From: Actinacidiphila glaucinigra
GTDB lineage: Bacteria; Actinomycetota; Actinomycetes; Streptomycetales; Streptomycetaceae
Direction: 5' to 3'
Assembly: GCF_900188405.1 (NCBI RefSeq)
Contig: NZ_FZOF01000009.1
Coordinates: 1-64,000, forward strand
DNA: 64,000 nucleotides
Positions 56,733 through 64,000 of this stretch are shown piece by piece. The first letter of the stretch is position 1. Each line of letters begins with the position of its first letter. Made by a program: the position numbers and the translations under genes. The notes under the pieces were generated by a model. That model was not told the origin of the DNA. It was given only the letters and a program-made list of their open reading frames with translations, and made no database searches.

Positions 56733-59009
56733 ATGGGTCACAAGCGATCGCGCCCCACCAGCAGCGGCGGCACCAGCTCAGCCCAGCAGGCAGCCAAGTT
56801 CCTGGGCATCAGCGTCCTGGCAGGCGTCGTGCTGGCCGGTATCGCCCTCCCCGCGGCGGGAGCACTCGGACTGAGCGCCAAGGGCACCGCGGCCGGCTTC
56901 GACTCCCTTCCGGGCGAGCTCAAGCGACCGCCGCTGTCCCAGAGCACCCAGATCCTGGACACCAAGGGCGACCTGATCGCGACCGTCTACTCGCGCGACC
57001 GCAAGGTCGTGGGGCTGAACAAGATCAGCAAGCCGATGCAGCAGGCCATCGTCGCCATCGAGGACGCCCGCTTCTACGAGCACGGCGCCATCGACGTCAA
57101 GGGCATCCTGCGCGCGCTCAACAAGAACGCCCAGGAGGGCGGTGTCTCCGAGGGCGCGTCCACCCTGACGCAGCAGTACGTGAAGAACGTCTTCGTCGAG
57201 GAGGCCGGCGACGACCCCACCAAGGTCCAGCAGGCCACACAGCAGACCCTCGGTCGCAAGATCAAGGAGATGAAGTACGCCATCCAGCTCGAGCAGGAGC
57301 TGGGGAAGCAGAAGATCCTCGAGAACTACCTCAACATCACGTTCTTCGGCGAGCAGGCCTACGGGGTCGAGTCCGCCTCGCGGCGCTACTTCAGCAAGTC
57401 CGCGAAGGACCTGTCGCTCACCGAGTCCGCGCTGCTGGCCGGTCTCGTCCAGTCGCCGAGCCGCTACGACCCCGTGAACGACCCGGAAGAGGCCAAGAAG
57501 CGCCGCGACGTGGTGCTGCAGCGGATGGCCGACGTGAAGAACATCACGCAGGCCGAGGCCGACGAGGCGAAGAAGAAGCCGCTCGGCCTCAAGATCACCC
57601 AGCCCAAGAACGGCTGCATCACCGCCGTCAACGGCGCCGGCTTCTTCTGCGACTACGTGCGCCAGGTCTTCCTCAGCGACAAGGCCTTCGGCAAGACCAA
57701 GAGCGAGCGCTCCAAGCGCTGGGACCAGGGCGGCCTCACCATCCGCACCACCCTCGACCCGAAGGCGCAGCGGTCCGTCCAGGAGTCGATCAGCCGGCAC
57801 GTGTACAAGAGCGACGACGTCGCCACCGCCGTGACCCTGGTCCAGCCCGGCACGGGCAAGATCGTCGGAATGGGCCAGTCCCGCCCGTACGGCTTCGGGA
57901 AGAACCAGACCCAGATCAACTACTCCGTCGACCGGAACATGGGCGGCGGCGCGGGTTACCAGCCGGGTTCGACGTTCAAGCCCTTCACCGCCGCGGCCGC
58001 CCTGGAGAAGGGCATGTCGACGGCCCAGTCCTACCCCTCGCCGAACGAGATGCCGTACCCGGACGTGACCGACTGCGAGGGCAAGCGGTACACCAGCACC
58101 GCCAAGGTGCCCAACGAGCGGAAGGACGAGGTCGGTCCGTACGGGATGCGGGAGGCGCTGGCGAAGTCGATCAACACCTACTTCGTCTCGCTGGAGGCCG
58201 ACGCCGGCCTGTGCGACGTGACGCGGATGGTCAACTCCCTCGGCATCACCAAGCGCGCCGGCGGGACGAAGTTCGGCCTCGGTGCCTCCTTCACCCTCGG
58301 CGTCAACGAGATGTCGCCGCTGAAGATGGCCGCCGCCTACGCCGCCTTCGCCAGCAAGGGCGAGTACTGCACCCCGGTCGCCATCGAGTCGATCAGCGAC
58401 GCGAACGGCAAGAAGCTGCCGGTGCCGAAGACGCAGTGCGAGCGGGCCATGTCCGAGCAGACCGCCTCCACGATCAACACCCTGCTCAAGGGCGTGGTCG
58501 AGGACGGCACCGGCCAGCAGGCCGGGCTCAGCGACCGCGACAGCGCGGGCAAGACCGGTACGACGGACTACCGCTACGCCGCCTGGTTCGTCGGCTACAC
58601 CTCGGACATGGCGGGTGCCGTCTGGGTCGGCGACCCGGCCCACAAGCGCCGGATGACCAACATCACCATCGGCGGCCAGTACCACACCGAGGTCTACGGC
58701 GCCGACACCCCGGGCCCGATCTGGAAGGACGCCATGTCCGGCGCCCTGGCCGGCACCGTCTCGCCGGGTCTGCCGACGGTCGCCATCAAGGATCCCGAGA
58801 AGCCGCGCAACGACGACGACGACCACCACGGCCCCGGCGACGACGGCGGCCCCGGCAACGGCGGCAACGGCGGCAACGGGGGCGACGAAGGACTCTTCGG
58901 CGGCATCTTCGGCGGCGGCGACGGGGGCGGCGGCAACGGCCGCGGCGGCGCGACCAACGCCGGCCCCGGGACCGGCACCCCCGAGACGGGTGGCACCGGG
59001 GCGGGCTGA
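56733..59009 (+). CDS. class A penicillin-binding protein (PonA2-like)
   Basis: The 758-aa bifunctional peptidoglycan synthase has an N-terminal membrane anchor (~22-48). The GT51 glycosyltransferase has catalytic Glu110 (IEDARFYEHGAID) and STLTQQYVKN. The transpeptidase has S413-x-x-K416 (GSTFKPF), S479-I-N and K607-T-G. There is no PASTA domain. The tail (~675-758) is Gly/Asn/Asp-rich and probably disordered outside the cell. It polymerises and crosslinks cell wall. Its neighbour WblA and the following genes match the mycobacterial whiB4-ponA2 order. Confidence 0.93.
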   Translation: MGHKRSRPTSSGGTSSAQQAAKFLGISVLAGVVLAGIALPAAGALGLSAKGTAAGFDSLPGELKRPPLSQSTQILDTKGDLIATVYSRDRKVVGLNKISKPMQQAIVAIEDARFYEHGAIDVKGILRALNKNAQEGGVSEGASTLTQQYVKNVFVEEAGDDPTKVQQATQQTLGRKIKEMKYAIQLEQELGKQKILENYLNITFFGEQAYGVESASRRYFSKSAKDLSLTESALLAGLVQSPSRYDPVNDPEEAKKRRDVVLQRMADVKNITQAEADEAKKKPLGLKITQPKNGCITAVNGAGFFCDYVRQVFLSDKAFGKTKSERSKRWDQGGLTIRTTLDPKAQRSVQESISRHVYKSDDVATAVTLVQPGTGKIVGMGQSRPYGFGKNQTQINYSVDRNMGGGAGYQPGSTFKPFTAAAALEKGMSTAQSYPSPNEMPYPDVTDCEGKRYTSTAKVPNERKDEVGPYGMREALAKSINTYFVSLEADAGLCDVTRMVNSLGITKRAGGTKFGLGASFTLGVNEMSPLKMAAAYAAFASKGEYCTPVAIESISDANGKKLPVPKTQCERAMSEQTASTINTLLKGVVEDGTGQQAGLSDRDSAGKTGTTDYRYAAWFVGYTSDMAGAVWVGDPAHKRRMTNITIGGQYHTEVYGADTPGPIWKDAMSGALAGTVSPGLPTVAIKDPEKPRNDDDDHHGPGDDGGPGNGGNGGNGGDEGLFGGIFGGGDGGGGNGRGGATNAGPGTGTPETGGTGAG

Positions 59010-59034
59010 TCCCCCCGGTACGTGACATGACGCC

Positions 59035-59072
59035 GAAGGGGCGCCGGGACCGATCGGTCCCGGCGCCCCTTC
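59035..59072. terminator. perfect palindromic terminator
   Basis: A 38-nt perfect palindrome (GAAGGGGCGCCGGGACCGAT and its mirror) lies between the convergent PBP and YqeY-like genes, 25 nt after the PBP stop. Confidence 0.85.
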
Positions 59073-59133
59073 CGTTGTCGGCCGCCCTCGGGCGCCGCGG
59101 GCTGTCATGGGCGCCCGGTCGGGCGCCGCTCCG

Positions 59134-59595
59134 TCAGCCGCCCGCGAGCTGCCTGCGCACCTCGGCGGCGACCCGGCCGCCCTCGGCCAGGCCCGCGACC
59201 TTCGGATTCACGATCTTCATGACCGCGCCCATCGCCCTGGGCCCCTCGGCCCCCGACTCGGTGATCGCCGCGGCGACGATCCCGGCCAGCTCGGCGTCGT
59301 CCAGCTGCTTGGGCAGGTAGGCGCCCAGCACCTCGCCCTCCGCCAGCTCGCGCTCCGCGGACTCCTTGCGGCCGCCCTGCTCGAAGGCGTCGGCCGCCTC
59401 CCGGCGCTTCTTCGCCTCGCGGGCGATCACCATCAGCACCTCTTCGTCGGAGAGCTCGCGCGCCTCCTTGCCCGCGACCTCCTCCTTGGTGATCGCGGTG
59501 AGGGTGAGACGGAGGGTGGACGAGATCAGTTCGTCCCGTCCCTTGATGGCAGCCGTGAGGTCGTCGTGCAGACGCTGCTTGAGCGTGGTGGTCAT
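59134..59595 (-). CDS. GatB/YqeY domain protein
   Basis: The 153-aa protein is a stand-alone YqeY domain: TLRLTLTAITKEE, EREAKKRREAADAF-like helix and C-terminal MGAVMKIVNPKVAG. The domain resembles the tail of GatB amidotransferase that contacts tRNA, but free-standing members have no proven role. Start ATG 59595 (MTTTLKQRL). It converges on the PBP gene and is divergent from the phosphoesterase. Confidence 0.87.
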   Translation of the reverse strand: MTTTLKQRLHDDLTAAIKGRDELISSTLRLTLTAITKEEVAGKEARELSDEEVLMVIAREAKKRREAADAFEQGGRKESAERELAEGEVLGAYLPKQLDDAELAGIVAAAITESGAEGPRAMGAVMKIVNPKVAGLAEGGRVAAEVRRQLAGG

Positions 59596-59662
59596 GGCAC
59601 CGAGTCTGCCAGGTCGCCGCCGGGAGGGCCGGAAATTTATCCCTGACGAGCCGTCTGCCACC

Positions 59663-60604
59663 ATGGAGGGCATGCGCGCGCGATACGGAGTACCCCTGGG
59701 CATCACAGCTGCCGGTGCGGCCTGCGTGGCCTACGCCGCCGGAATCGAGGCGCGGTCCTTCCGCCTGCGCAGGGTGCGGGTGCCCGTGCTGCCGGCCGGA
59801 ATGCGGCCGATCCGCGTCCTGCAGCTCTCCGACATCCACATGGTGAGCGGCCAGAACAAGAAGCGCCGCTGGCTGCAGTCGCTGGCCGGGCTCCGTCCGG
59901 ACTTCGTGGTGAACACCGGGGACAACCTCTCCGACCCCCACGGCGTCCCCGAGCTGCTGGACGCCCTCGGCCCGCTGCTCGACCTCCCCGGGGCGTACGT
60001 CTTCGGCTCCAACGACTACTACGCCCCCAAGCTGCGCAACCCCGCCCGCTACCTCCTCGAGCGCGTCCGGGGCGAGCACGGCCTCAACGGCAAGAACGAC
60101 CCCGCCATCGGCGTCGCCCGCAACCCCTGGGAGGAGGTGCGCGACGCTTTCGACGTGGCCGGGTGGGTCGGGGTCAACAACACCCGCGGCCGCCTCAAGC
60201 TCGACGACGGCATCGAGATCGCCTTCACGGGCCTCGACGACCCCCACATCCGCCGCGACCGCTACGCCGCCGTCGCCGGCGGCCCCGACGCGGACGCCGA
60301 CCTCTCCCTCGCCGTCGTCCACGCCCCGTACCTGCGCGTGCTCGACGCCTTCGCCGCGGACCGCTACCCGCTGATCCTCGCCGGTCACACCCACGGCGGC
60401 CAGCTCTGCATCCCCTTCTACGGCGCCCTGGTCACCAACTGCGACATCGACACCGACCGGGTCAAGGGCCTGTCCACCCACGAGGCCGCCGGCCACCGCT
60501 CCTACCTGCACGTCTCCGCCGGCTGCGGCACCAACCGCTACACCCCGGTCCGCTTCGCCTGCCCGCCCGAGGCCACCCTGCTCACCCTGACGCCGGGCGC
60601 CTGA
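59663..60604 (+). CDS. membrane-anchored metallophosphoesterase
   Basis: The 313-aa calcineurin-like phosphoesterase has an N-terminal hydrophobic anchor (VPLGITAAGAACVAYAAG). Metal motifs are LSDIHMV, NTGDNLSD, FGSNDYY and LAGHTHGGQ. The GSND in place of the usual GNHD swaps the motif His for Asp, a variant seen in actinobacterial members (Rv3683 type). The substrate is unknown; a membrane lipid or nucleotide is possible. Start ATG 59663; ATG 59672 would place GGAGGG too close. Confidence 0.87.
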   Translation: MEGMRARYGVPLGITAAGAACVAYAAGIEARSFRLRRVRVPVLPAGMRPIRVLQLSDIHMVSGQNKKRRWLQSLAGLRPDFVVNTGDNLSDPHGVPELLDALGPLLDLPGAYVFGSNDYYAPKLRNPARYLLERVRGEHGLNGKNDPAIGVARNPWEEVRDAFDVAGWVGVNNTRGRLKLDDGIEIAFTGLDDPHIRRDRYAAVAGGPDADADLSLAVVHAPYLRVLDAFAADRYPLILAGHTHGGQLCIPFYGALVTNCDIDTDRVKGLSTHEAAGHRSYLHVSAGCGTNRYTPVRFACPPEATLLTLTPGA

Positions 60605-60692
60605 GCCGCCCGCGAAAACCGGATTTCGTCTCCAGCGGGAGGTCCGCTAGAGTAATCCTCGTCGCGCCGGGCCGGAGGCCACGGTACGACAC

Positions 60693-60766
<74 letters not shown>

Positions 60767-60781
60767 CTTCGTAGATGCAGA

Positions 60782-60816
60782 TCAGGGCCGTCTGGGAATT
60801 TCCCAGGCGGCCCTGA
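60782..60816. terminator. terminator hairpin after tRNA-Pro
   Basis: A 16-bp stem with one G-U pair (TCAGGGCCGTCTGGGA against TCCCAGGCGGCCCTGA), loop ATT, 15 nt after the tRNA. It also overlaps the end of the integrase remnant on the other strand. Confidence 0.75.
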
Positions 60817-61000
60817 CTCGTGTTGCGTGACTTTCTGTGTGACTCACGCTTCCGGCCCCCGTCTGAATCACGGGGCGGATCGGCTTGTGGTGGACCTCCT
60901 CGGTGACCGGGGTGCCGGGCCGCCCGACAAGGCGCGAGATCTCTTCGAGCGGCACACCGCTGTCCGGCGGCAGCGATACGCACCGACCGACCGACCGGCG
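60782..61000 (-). pseudogene. tyrosine integrase C-terminal remnant
   Basis: Minus-strand translation contains SGVPLEEISRLVGRPGTPVT followed by EEVHHKPIRPVIQTGA. This is the recognisable end of actinobacterial phage/AICE integrases (usually ...LVGH.. T..VY.H.(I/L)RPVIQ). The catalytic tyrosine position is His (EVHHK) and the HxxR region upstream is disrupted (SVGRCVSLPPDSG). N-terminal and core domains are absent. Only ~60-70 codons align, and the sequence before ~61000 is unrelated. Together with the tRNA-Pro 16 bp away, this is a scar of an old integrated element. Confidence 0.75.
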
Positions 61001-61329
61001 CCACGACGCACCGCGGCGGCCCCGGAACCGGCCGTACATCACGCCGGTCGCCCATGACGTGGTCCTCCAGTACGTCGTGGCCGAGGTCCGGCCGAACCTC
61101 ACGATGAGCAGGCGGCGTTGCGTCGGGACCGTGGTGTACGGCTGCTTCCGGGCGCGAGTCGCCGCCGGTCGCCTGGCCGGACCCGGAACCAGCCTGGAGA
61201 GCGCGCTCGCGTCTGCGCTGTGCGCTCGCCGTAAAGCACCTCCCATCGGGCCGCGGCCGCGCGGCGCTCTACAATCCGCTGCGACGTGTGGGTGCACAGG
61301 AGGTGTGCCCGGGGTGGAGGGGACACGAC
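61001..61329. other. gene-free gap between integrase scar and FG-GAP gene
   Basis: This is 329 bp. Open frames on both strands have no recognisable content; some may be decayed integrase. The last ~60 bp precede a good ribosome-binding site and must contain the promoter of the FG-GAP gene, which I could not place. Confidence 0.4.
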
Positions 61330-62769
61330 ATGACCATGAACCGCGGTCTGACCGGGCGCAGTTGGAGAGCCGCCGGGATCCTGGTCGCCGGACTGCTCGG
61401 CGGTACGTTGCTGCCGGCCACCCCCGCGGCCGCCGTGCACGGCGCGGTACCCGGTGACTTCAACGGCGACGGTTACCGTGACGCCGTCCTGCCCGCCCCT
61501 GGCGCGGATGTTGCCGGCAAAGAGGCGGCCGGTGCGGTCGTCGTGCTGTACGGATCGAGAACGGGCCTGTCGGCGTCCCGGCGAAAGATCATCACGCAGA
61601 ACACCGCCTCCATCCCGGGCACCGCCGAGGCGTTCGACCGGTTCGGTGCCGCCACCGCCACGGCGGACCTGAACCGCGACGGGTACGCCGATCTGGTCGT
61701 CGGATCGCCCTACGAGGGCACGGCCAAGGGGATCGATGCCGGAACGGTGACGGTGCTCTGGGGGAGCAGCGCCGGCCTCACCCGGGGCACCAACCTGCCG
61801 ACGCCCCAGGGCGACCCGCTCTACTACGGCGTGGACCTCGCCGCGGCCGGCACGGGGCCGGGGGCGAAGACCGAAGTCCTGGTGGGCTCCCGGGCCGGGT
61901 CGGTCCGCTTCACCGGGCCCTTCAGCAGCACCGGTACGTTCGGCGGCTCGGCGACTCCGGCGGACATGTCCCAGGCCGAGGCGGTGGCGCTGGGCGACTT
62001 CAACGGGGACGGCGCTCAGGACCACGTGAACGCCACCTACCGCTACAGCGGTCTGACCGGCGGCCACATCGTCGTGAACCCCGAGGACCACGCTCTCGCT
62101 CTGCAGAAGGGCAACGGCCTCATGGTCGCCGCCGGCGACCTCAACGGCGACGGATACTCCGACCTCGTCGCCGGCGACCCCGACGAGCCCGAAGTCTCCG
62201 GGGTCGACGGCGTGCTGGGCGGTCGCGTCCTTGTCTGGTACGGCTCGGCACGAGGCATCTCGCCCGATGCCGCACCGGTGCAGATCACGCAGAACACCGT
62301 CGGCGTCCCCGGCGGGAGCGAGAAGTACGACGCTTTCGGCGGCGCCCTGGCGGTGGCGGACCTGAACCGTGACGGGCTCGCCGACATCGTGGTCGGGACA
62401 CCCTACGAATCCATCGGCAAGATCGGCCGGGCCGGGCAGGTGACCGTCATCCCCGGTCGCCGCACGGGCGCCCTCGGCGCCGGGGCGTACGCCTTCAACC
62501 AGGACACGGCGAAGGTCCCGGGCGGCTCGGAGGTCGACGACTTCTTCGGCACGACGGTCGCCGCGGGTGACGTGAACAAGGACGGCAAGGCCGAGCTGTT
62601 CGTCGGCGCGGCCACGGAGAACAACTCGACGGGCGCGGTCTGGGTCTTCCCCGGCGGCACCGCCGGGCCGACGGCCACGGGCAGCCGCGTGTTCACCGCC
62701 ACCTCGGTCGGCCTGCCCCAGCAGAACGGCACCCTCCTGGGCGGCAACGGACTGCTCTGGGTGATCTGA
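61330..62769 (+). CDS. secreted FG-GAP repeat (integrin-like beta-propeller) protein
   Basis: The 479-aa protein has a twin-arginine-free signal peptide (hydrophobic AAGILVAGLLGGTLLPAT, cleavage near AAA-VHG). At least six FG-GAP-type blades follow with calcium-binding loops: DFNGDGYRD, DLNRDGYAD, DFNGDGAQD, DLNGDGYSD, DLNRDGLAD and DVNKDGKAE. Such propellers are extracellular and bind ligands or partners; several are common in Streptomyces secretomes. No enzymatic domain is fused. Start ATG 61330 has GGAGGGGA 6-7 nt upstream. Its function is unknown. Confidence 0.88.
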   Translation: MTMNRGLTGRSWRAAGILVAGLLGGTLLPATPAAAVHGAVPGDFNGDGYRDAVLPAPGADVAGKEAAGAVVVLYGSRTGLSASRRKIITQNTASIPGTAEAFDRFGAATATADLNRDGYADLVVGSPYEGTAKGIDAGTVTVLWGSSAGLTRGTNLPTPQGDPLYYGVDLAAAGTGPGAKTEVLVGSRAGSVRFTGPFSSTGTFGGSATPADMSQAEAVALGDFNGDGAQDHVNATYRYSGLTGGHIVVNPEDHALALQKGNGLMVAAGDLNGDGYSDLVAGDPDEPEVSGVDGVLGGRVLVWYGSARGISPDAAPVQITQNTVGVPGGSEKYDAFGGALAVADLNRDGLADIVVGTPYESIGKIGRAGQVTVIPGRRTGALGAGAYAFNQDTAKVPGGSEVDDFFGTTVAAGDVNKDGKAELFVGAATENNSTGAVWVFPGGTAGPTATGSRVFTATSVGLPQQNGTLLGGNGLLWVI

Positions 62770-62841
62770 GACACCGCGCGGCCCCTTCGCGCCGCTGAGT
62801 GGCGGAACGCGGCCCGGGAGGACGTCCCGGGCCGCCCCGGG

Positions 62842-64000
62842 TCAGCCGCAGACCGTGCCCGGGGCGGGGAGTTCGCCGTGGATGAGGTAGCGGTCGACGG
62901 CGTCGTCGATGCAGGGGCTGCCGCGGTGGTACGCGGTGTGGCCGTCACCGTCGTAGGTGAGGAGCCGTCCGGAGTCGAGCTGGCGGGCGAGGGACTGGGC
63001 CCAGGGGTACGGGGTGGCGGGGTCCCGGATGGTGCCGACGACGAGGATCGGGGCGGCGCCGGGGGCGCTGATCGGGTGCGGGGCCTGGGTCGCCGGGACC
63101 GGCCAGCGGGTGCAGAGGACCAGGAACGTGGCCAGTGAGGCGCCGAACTGGGGTGAGGCACGCAGGAAGGCGGGCAGGGCGGCCTCCGCCTCGGCGCCGG
63201 AGAAGCGGGCGCCGAGGGTGGAGCTCAGGCAGTCGACGGCGAGGAGGGCGTCCGTGGCGTTGCCGGAGGTGTCCTCGTCCGCGCCGGCGAACTGCTGCAA
63301 CTCCGCGGTGTCGCCGGCCAGGGCCTGGCGCAGCATCGTCCGCAGCTCCTCCCAAGAGGCCCCCCGCAGGGCCGTGATGACCGCGGTGAGGAGGTCCTCT
63401 CCGGTGACGGTGATGTCCTTGCCCTGGCGCAGGGGGCCGGCGTCCAGCTTGTCCACCAGTCCGTCGAGGACCCGGCCGGCCTCCGCGACGGAGTGGCCGA
63501 CCGGGCAGTCGGGGCGGGCGGCGCAGTCGGCGGCGAAGGACTCCCAGGCCAGCTGGTAGCCGGCGGTGCTGTCCAGGTTCTCGCGGTAGCCGTCGAGCGC
63601 GGGGTCGATGGCGCCGTCCAGGACCATGCGTCCGACCCGCGAGGGGAAGAGCTCGGCATACGTCGCGCCCAGGTAGGTGCCGTAGGAGTAGCCGAGGAAG
63701 TGCAGGCGCTCGTCGCCGAGGAGGGCGCGCACGACGTCCATGTCGCGCGCCGCGTCGGGGGTGCCGAGGTGGGGCAGCAGATCCCCGTCCTGCTTCTCGC
63801 AGGCGTCGGCGAGTTCCTCGAACGCCTCGAAGGAGTCGGCGATCTCCGCAGCGCCGTCGGAGACCCGCAGGCCGAAGCCCATGGGGGTGGCCGGGGTGTC
63901 GGTTTCGCAGTCGACGGGGGTGCTGTACCGCACGCCGCGCTGGTCGACGGCGACCAGGTCGTACGCGGTGCGCATGGCCGGGGAGAAGGTGCCGACGGCG
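62842..64000 (-). CDS. secreted alpha/beta hydrolase, tripeptidyl-aminopeptidase-like (partial)
   Basis: The gene is cut by the right window edge: the reading frame is open to 64000 and its N-terminus (signal peptide and oxyanion NPGGPGxSG) lies outside. Visible are VDQRGVRYSTPVDC, the nucleophile elbow GYSYGTYLG (Ser), an inserted cap domain, a catalytic Asp in GTIRDPATPY and His in GDGHTAYHRG, followed by a TAP-like C-terminal domain with a cysteine pair. Family members are secreted exo-peptidases (Slp/tripeptidyl aminopeptidase type) that trim N-terminal peptides. The visible part is ~385 codons. Confidence 0.87.
   Translation of the reverse strand, partial: AVGTFSPAMRTAYDLVAVDQRGVRYSTPVDCETDTPATPMGFGLRVSDGAAEIADSFEAFEELADACEKQDGDLLPHLGTPDAARDMDVVRALLGDERLHFLGYSYGTYLGATYAELFPSRVGRMVLDGAIDPALDGYRENLDSTAGYQLAWESFAADCAARPDCPVGHSVAEAGRVLDGLVDKLDAGPLRQGKDITVTGEDLLTAVITALRGASWEELRTMLRQALAGDTAELQQFAGADEDTSGNATDALLAVDCLSSTLGARFSGAEAEAALPAFLRASPQFGASLATFLVLCTRWPVPATQAPHPISAPGAAPILVVGTIRDPATPYPWAQSLARQLDSGRLLTYDGDGHTAYHRGSPCIDDAVDRYLIHGELPAPGTVCG

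Overview
The window is chromosomal DNA of a Streptomyces. The evidence is very high GC with strong third-position GC bias, frequent GTG/TTG starts, a BldG homologue with the expected DSTG phosphoserine site, a WblA homologue, and an actinomycete-type rRNA leader. No plasmid, phage or CRISPR structure is intact here. Apart from two scars noted below, it reads as ordinary core chromosome.

Layout. 1-0.7 kb: 5' end of a 16S rRNA gene on the minus strand with its leader and promoter. 0.7-12.8 kb: mostly regulators. These are a MarR/MFS divergent pair, a PAS-SpoIIE-HATPase phosphatase, a type II NADH dehydrogenase, a TetR regulator, a membrane-anchored ECF-like sigma factor with a predicted extracellular carbohydrate-binding domain, a DsbA/FrnE-like protein and an AfsR-type SARP-NTPase regulator. 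12.8-14.1 kb: a gene-poor scar with a 3' remnant of galactokinase, enclosed by two inverted copies of a ~95-bp interspersed repeat. 14.1-20.5 kb: an MFS-thymidylate kinase fusion and topA. 20.8-26.9 kb: TM2-DUF2752-TM2 genes, a methyltransferase, a lipoprotein and a proton-pumping pyrophosphatase. 27.2-28.1 kb: anti-sigma factor and bldG. 28.2-35.5 kb: a DECH helicase convergent with a compact Tad pilus/secretion operon of seven genes, most linked by 4-bp overlaps. 36-47 kb: HAD hydrolase, degenerate Fic-like protein, P-loop ATPase, SulP-carbonic anhydrase fusion, acsA, nhaA, a holin-like membrane protein and an epoxide-hydrolase-like protein. 47.3-60.6 kb: marP, nudL, nth, crp, an MBL hydrolase, NUDIX, RidA, DUF4177, two Get3/ArsA-like ATPases, wblA, a class A PBP, a YqeY-like protein and a metallophosphoesterase. 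60.7-61.0 kb: tRNA-Pro(CGG) with a decayed tyrosine-integrase C-terminus beside it. 61.3-64 kb: a secreted FG-GAP protein and a truncated (window edge) secreted alpha/beta hydrolase.

From topA to the metallophosphoesterase the gene order matches a neighbourhood conserved across Actinobacteria. In Mycobacterium tuberculosis it corresponds to about Rv3646c-Rv3683 (topA, helicase, tad/ssd, acs, ephE, marP, nth, crp, two ArsA-like ATPases, whiB4, ponA2). The left third does not belong to that block. The galK fragment and inverted repeats mark the join, and the holB gene that commonly follows tmk/topA is absent. This suggests a rearrangement breakpoint at about 13.7-14.1 kb.

Themes are developmental control (BldG and its anti-sigma factor, WblA, Crp), envelope biology (class A PBP, MarP protease, Tad pilus, lipoprotein, sigma factor with lectin-like domain), pH/bicarbonate/ion handling (H+-PPase, NhaA, SulP-CA) and acetate activation (AcsA, with a DasR-type site upstream). 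Nothing here is clearly a wholly new system. The most unusual items are the membrane-spanning sigma factor, the SulP-carbonic anhydrase and MFS-Tmk fusions, the two scars, and several uncharacterised palindromes in front of key regulators.
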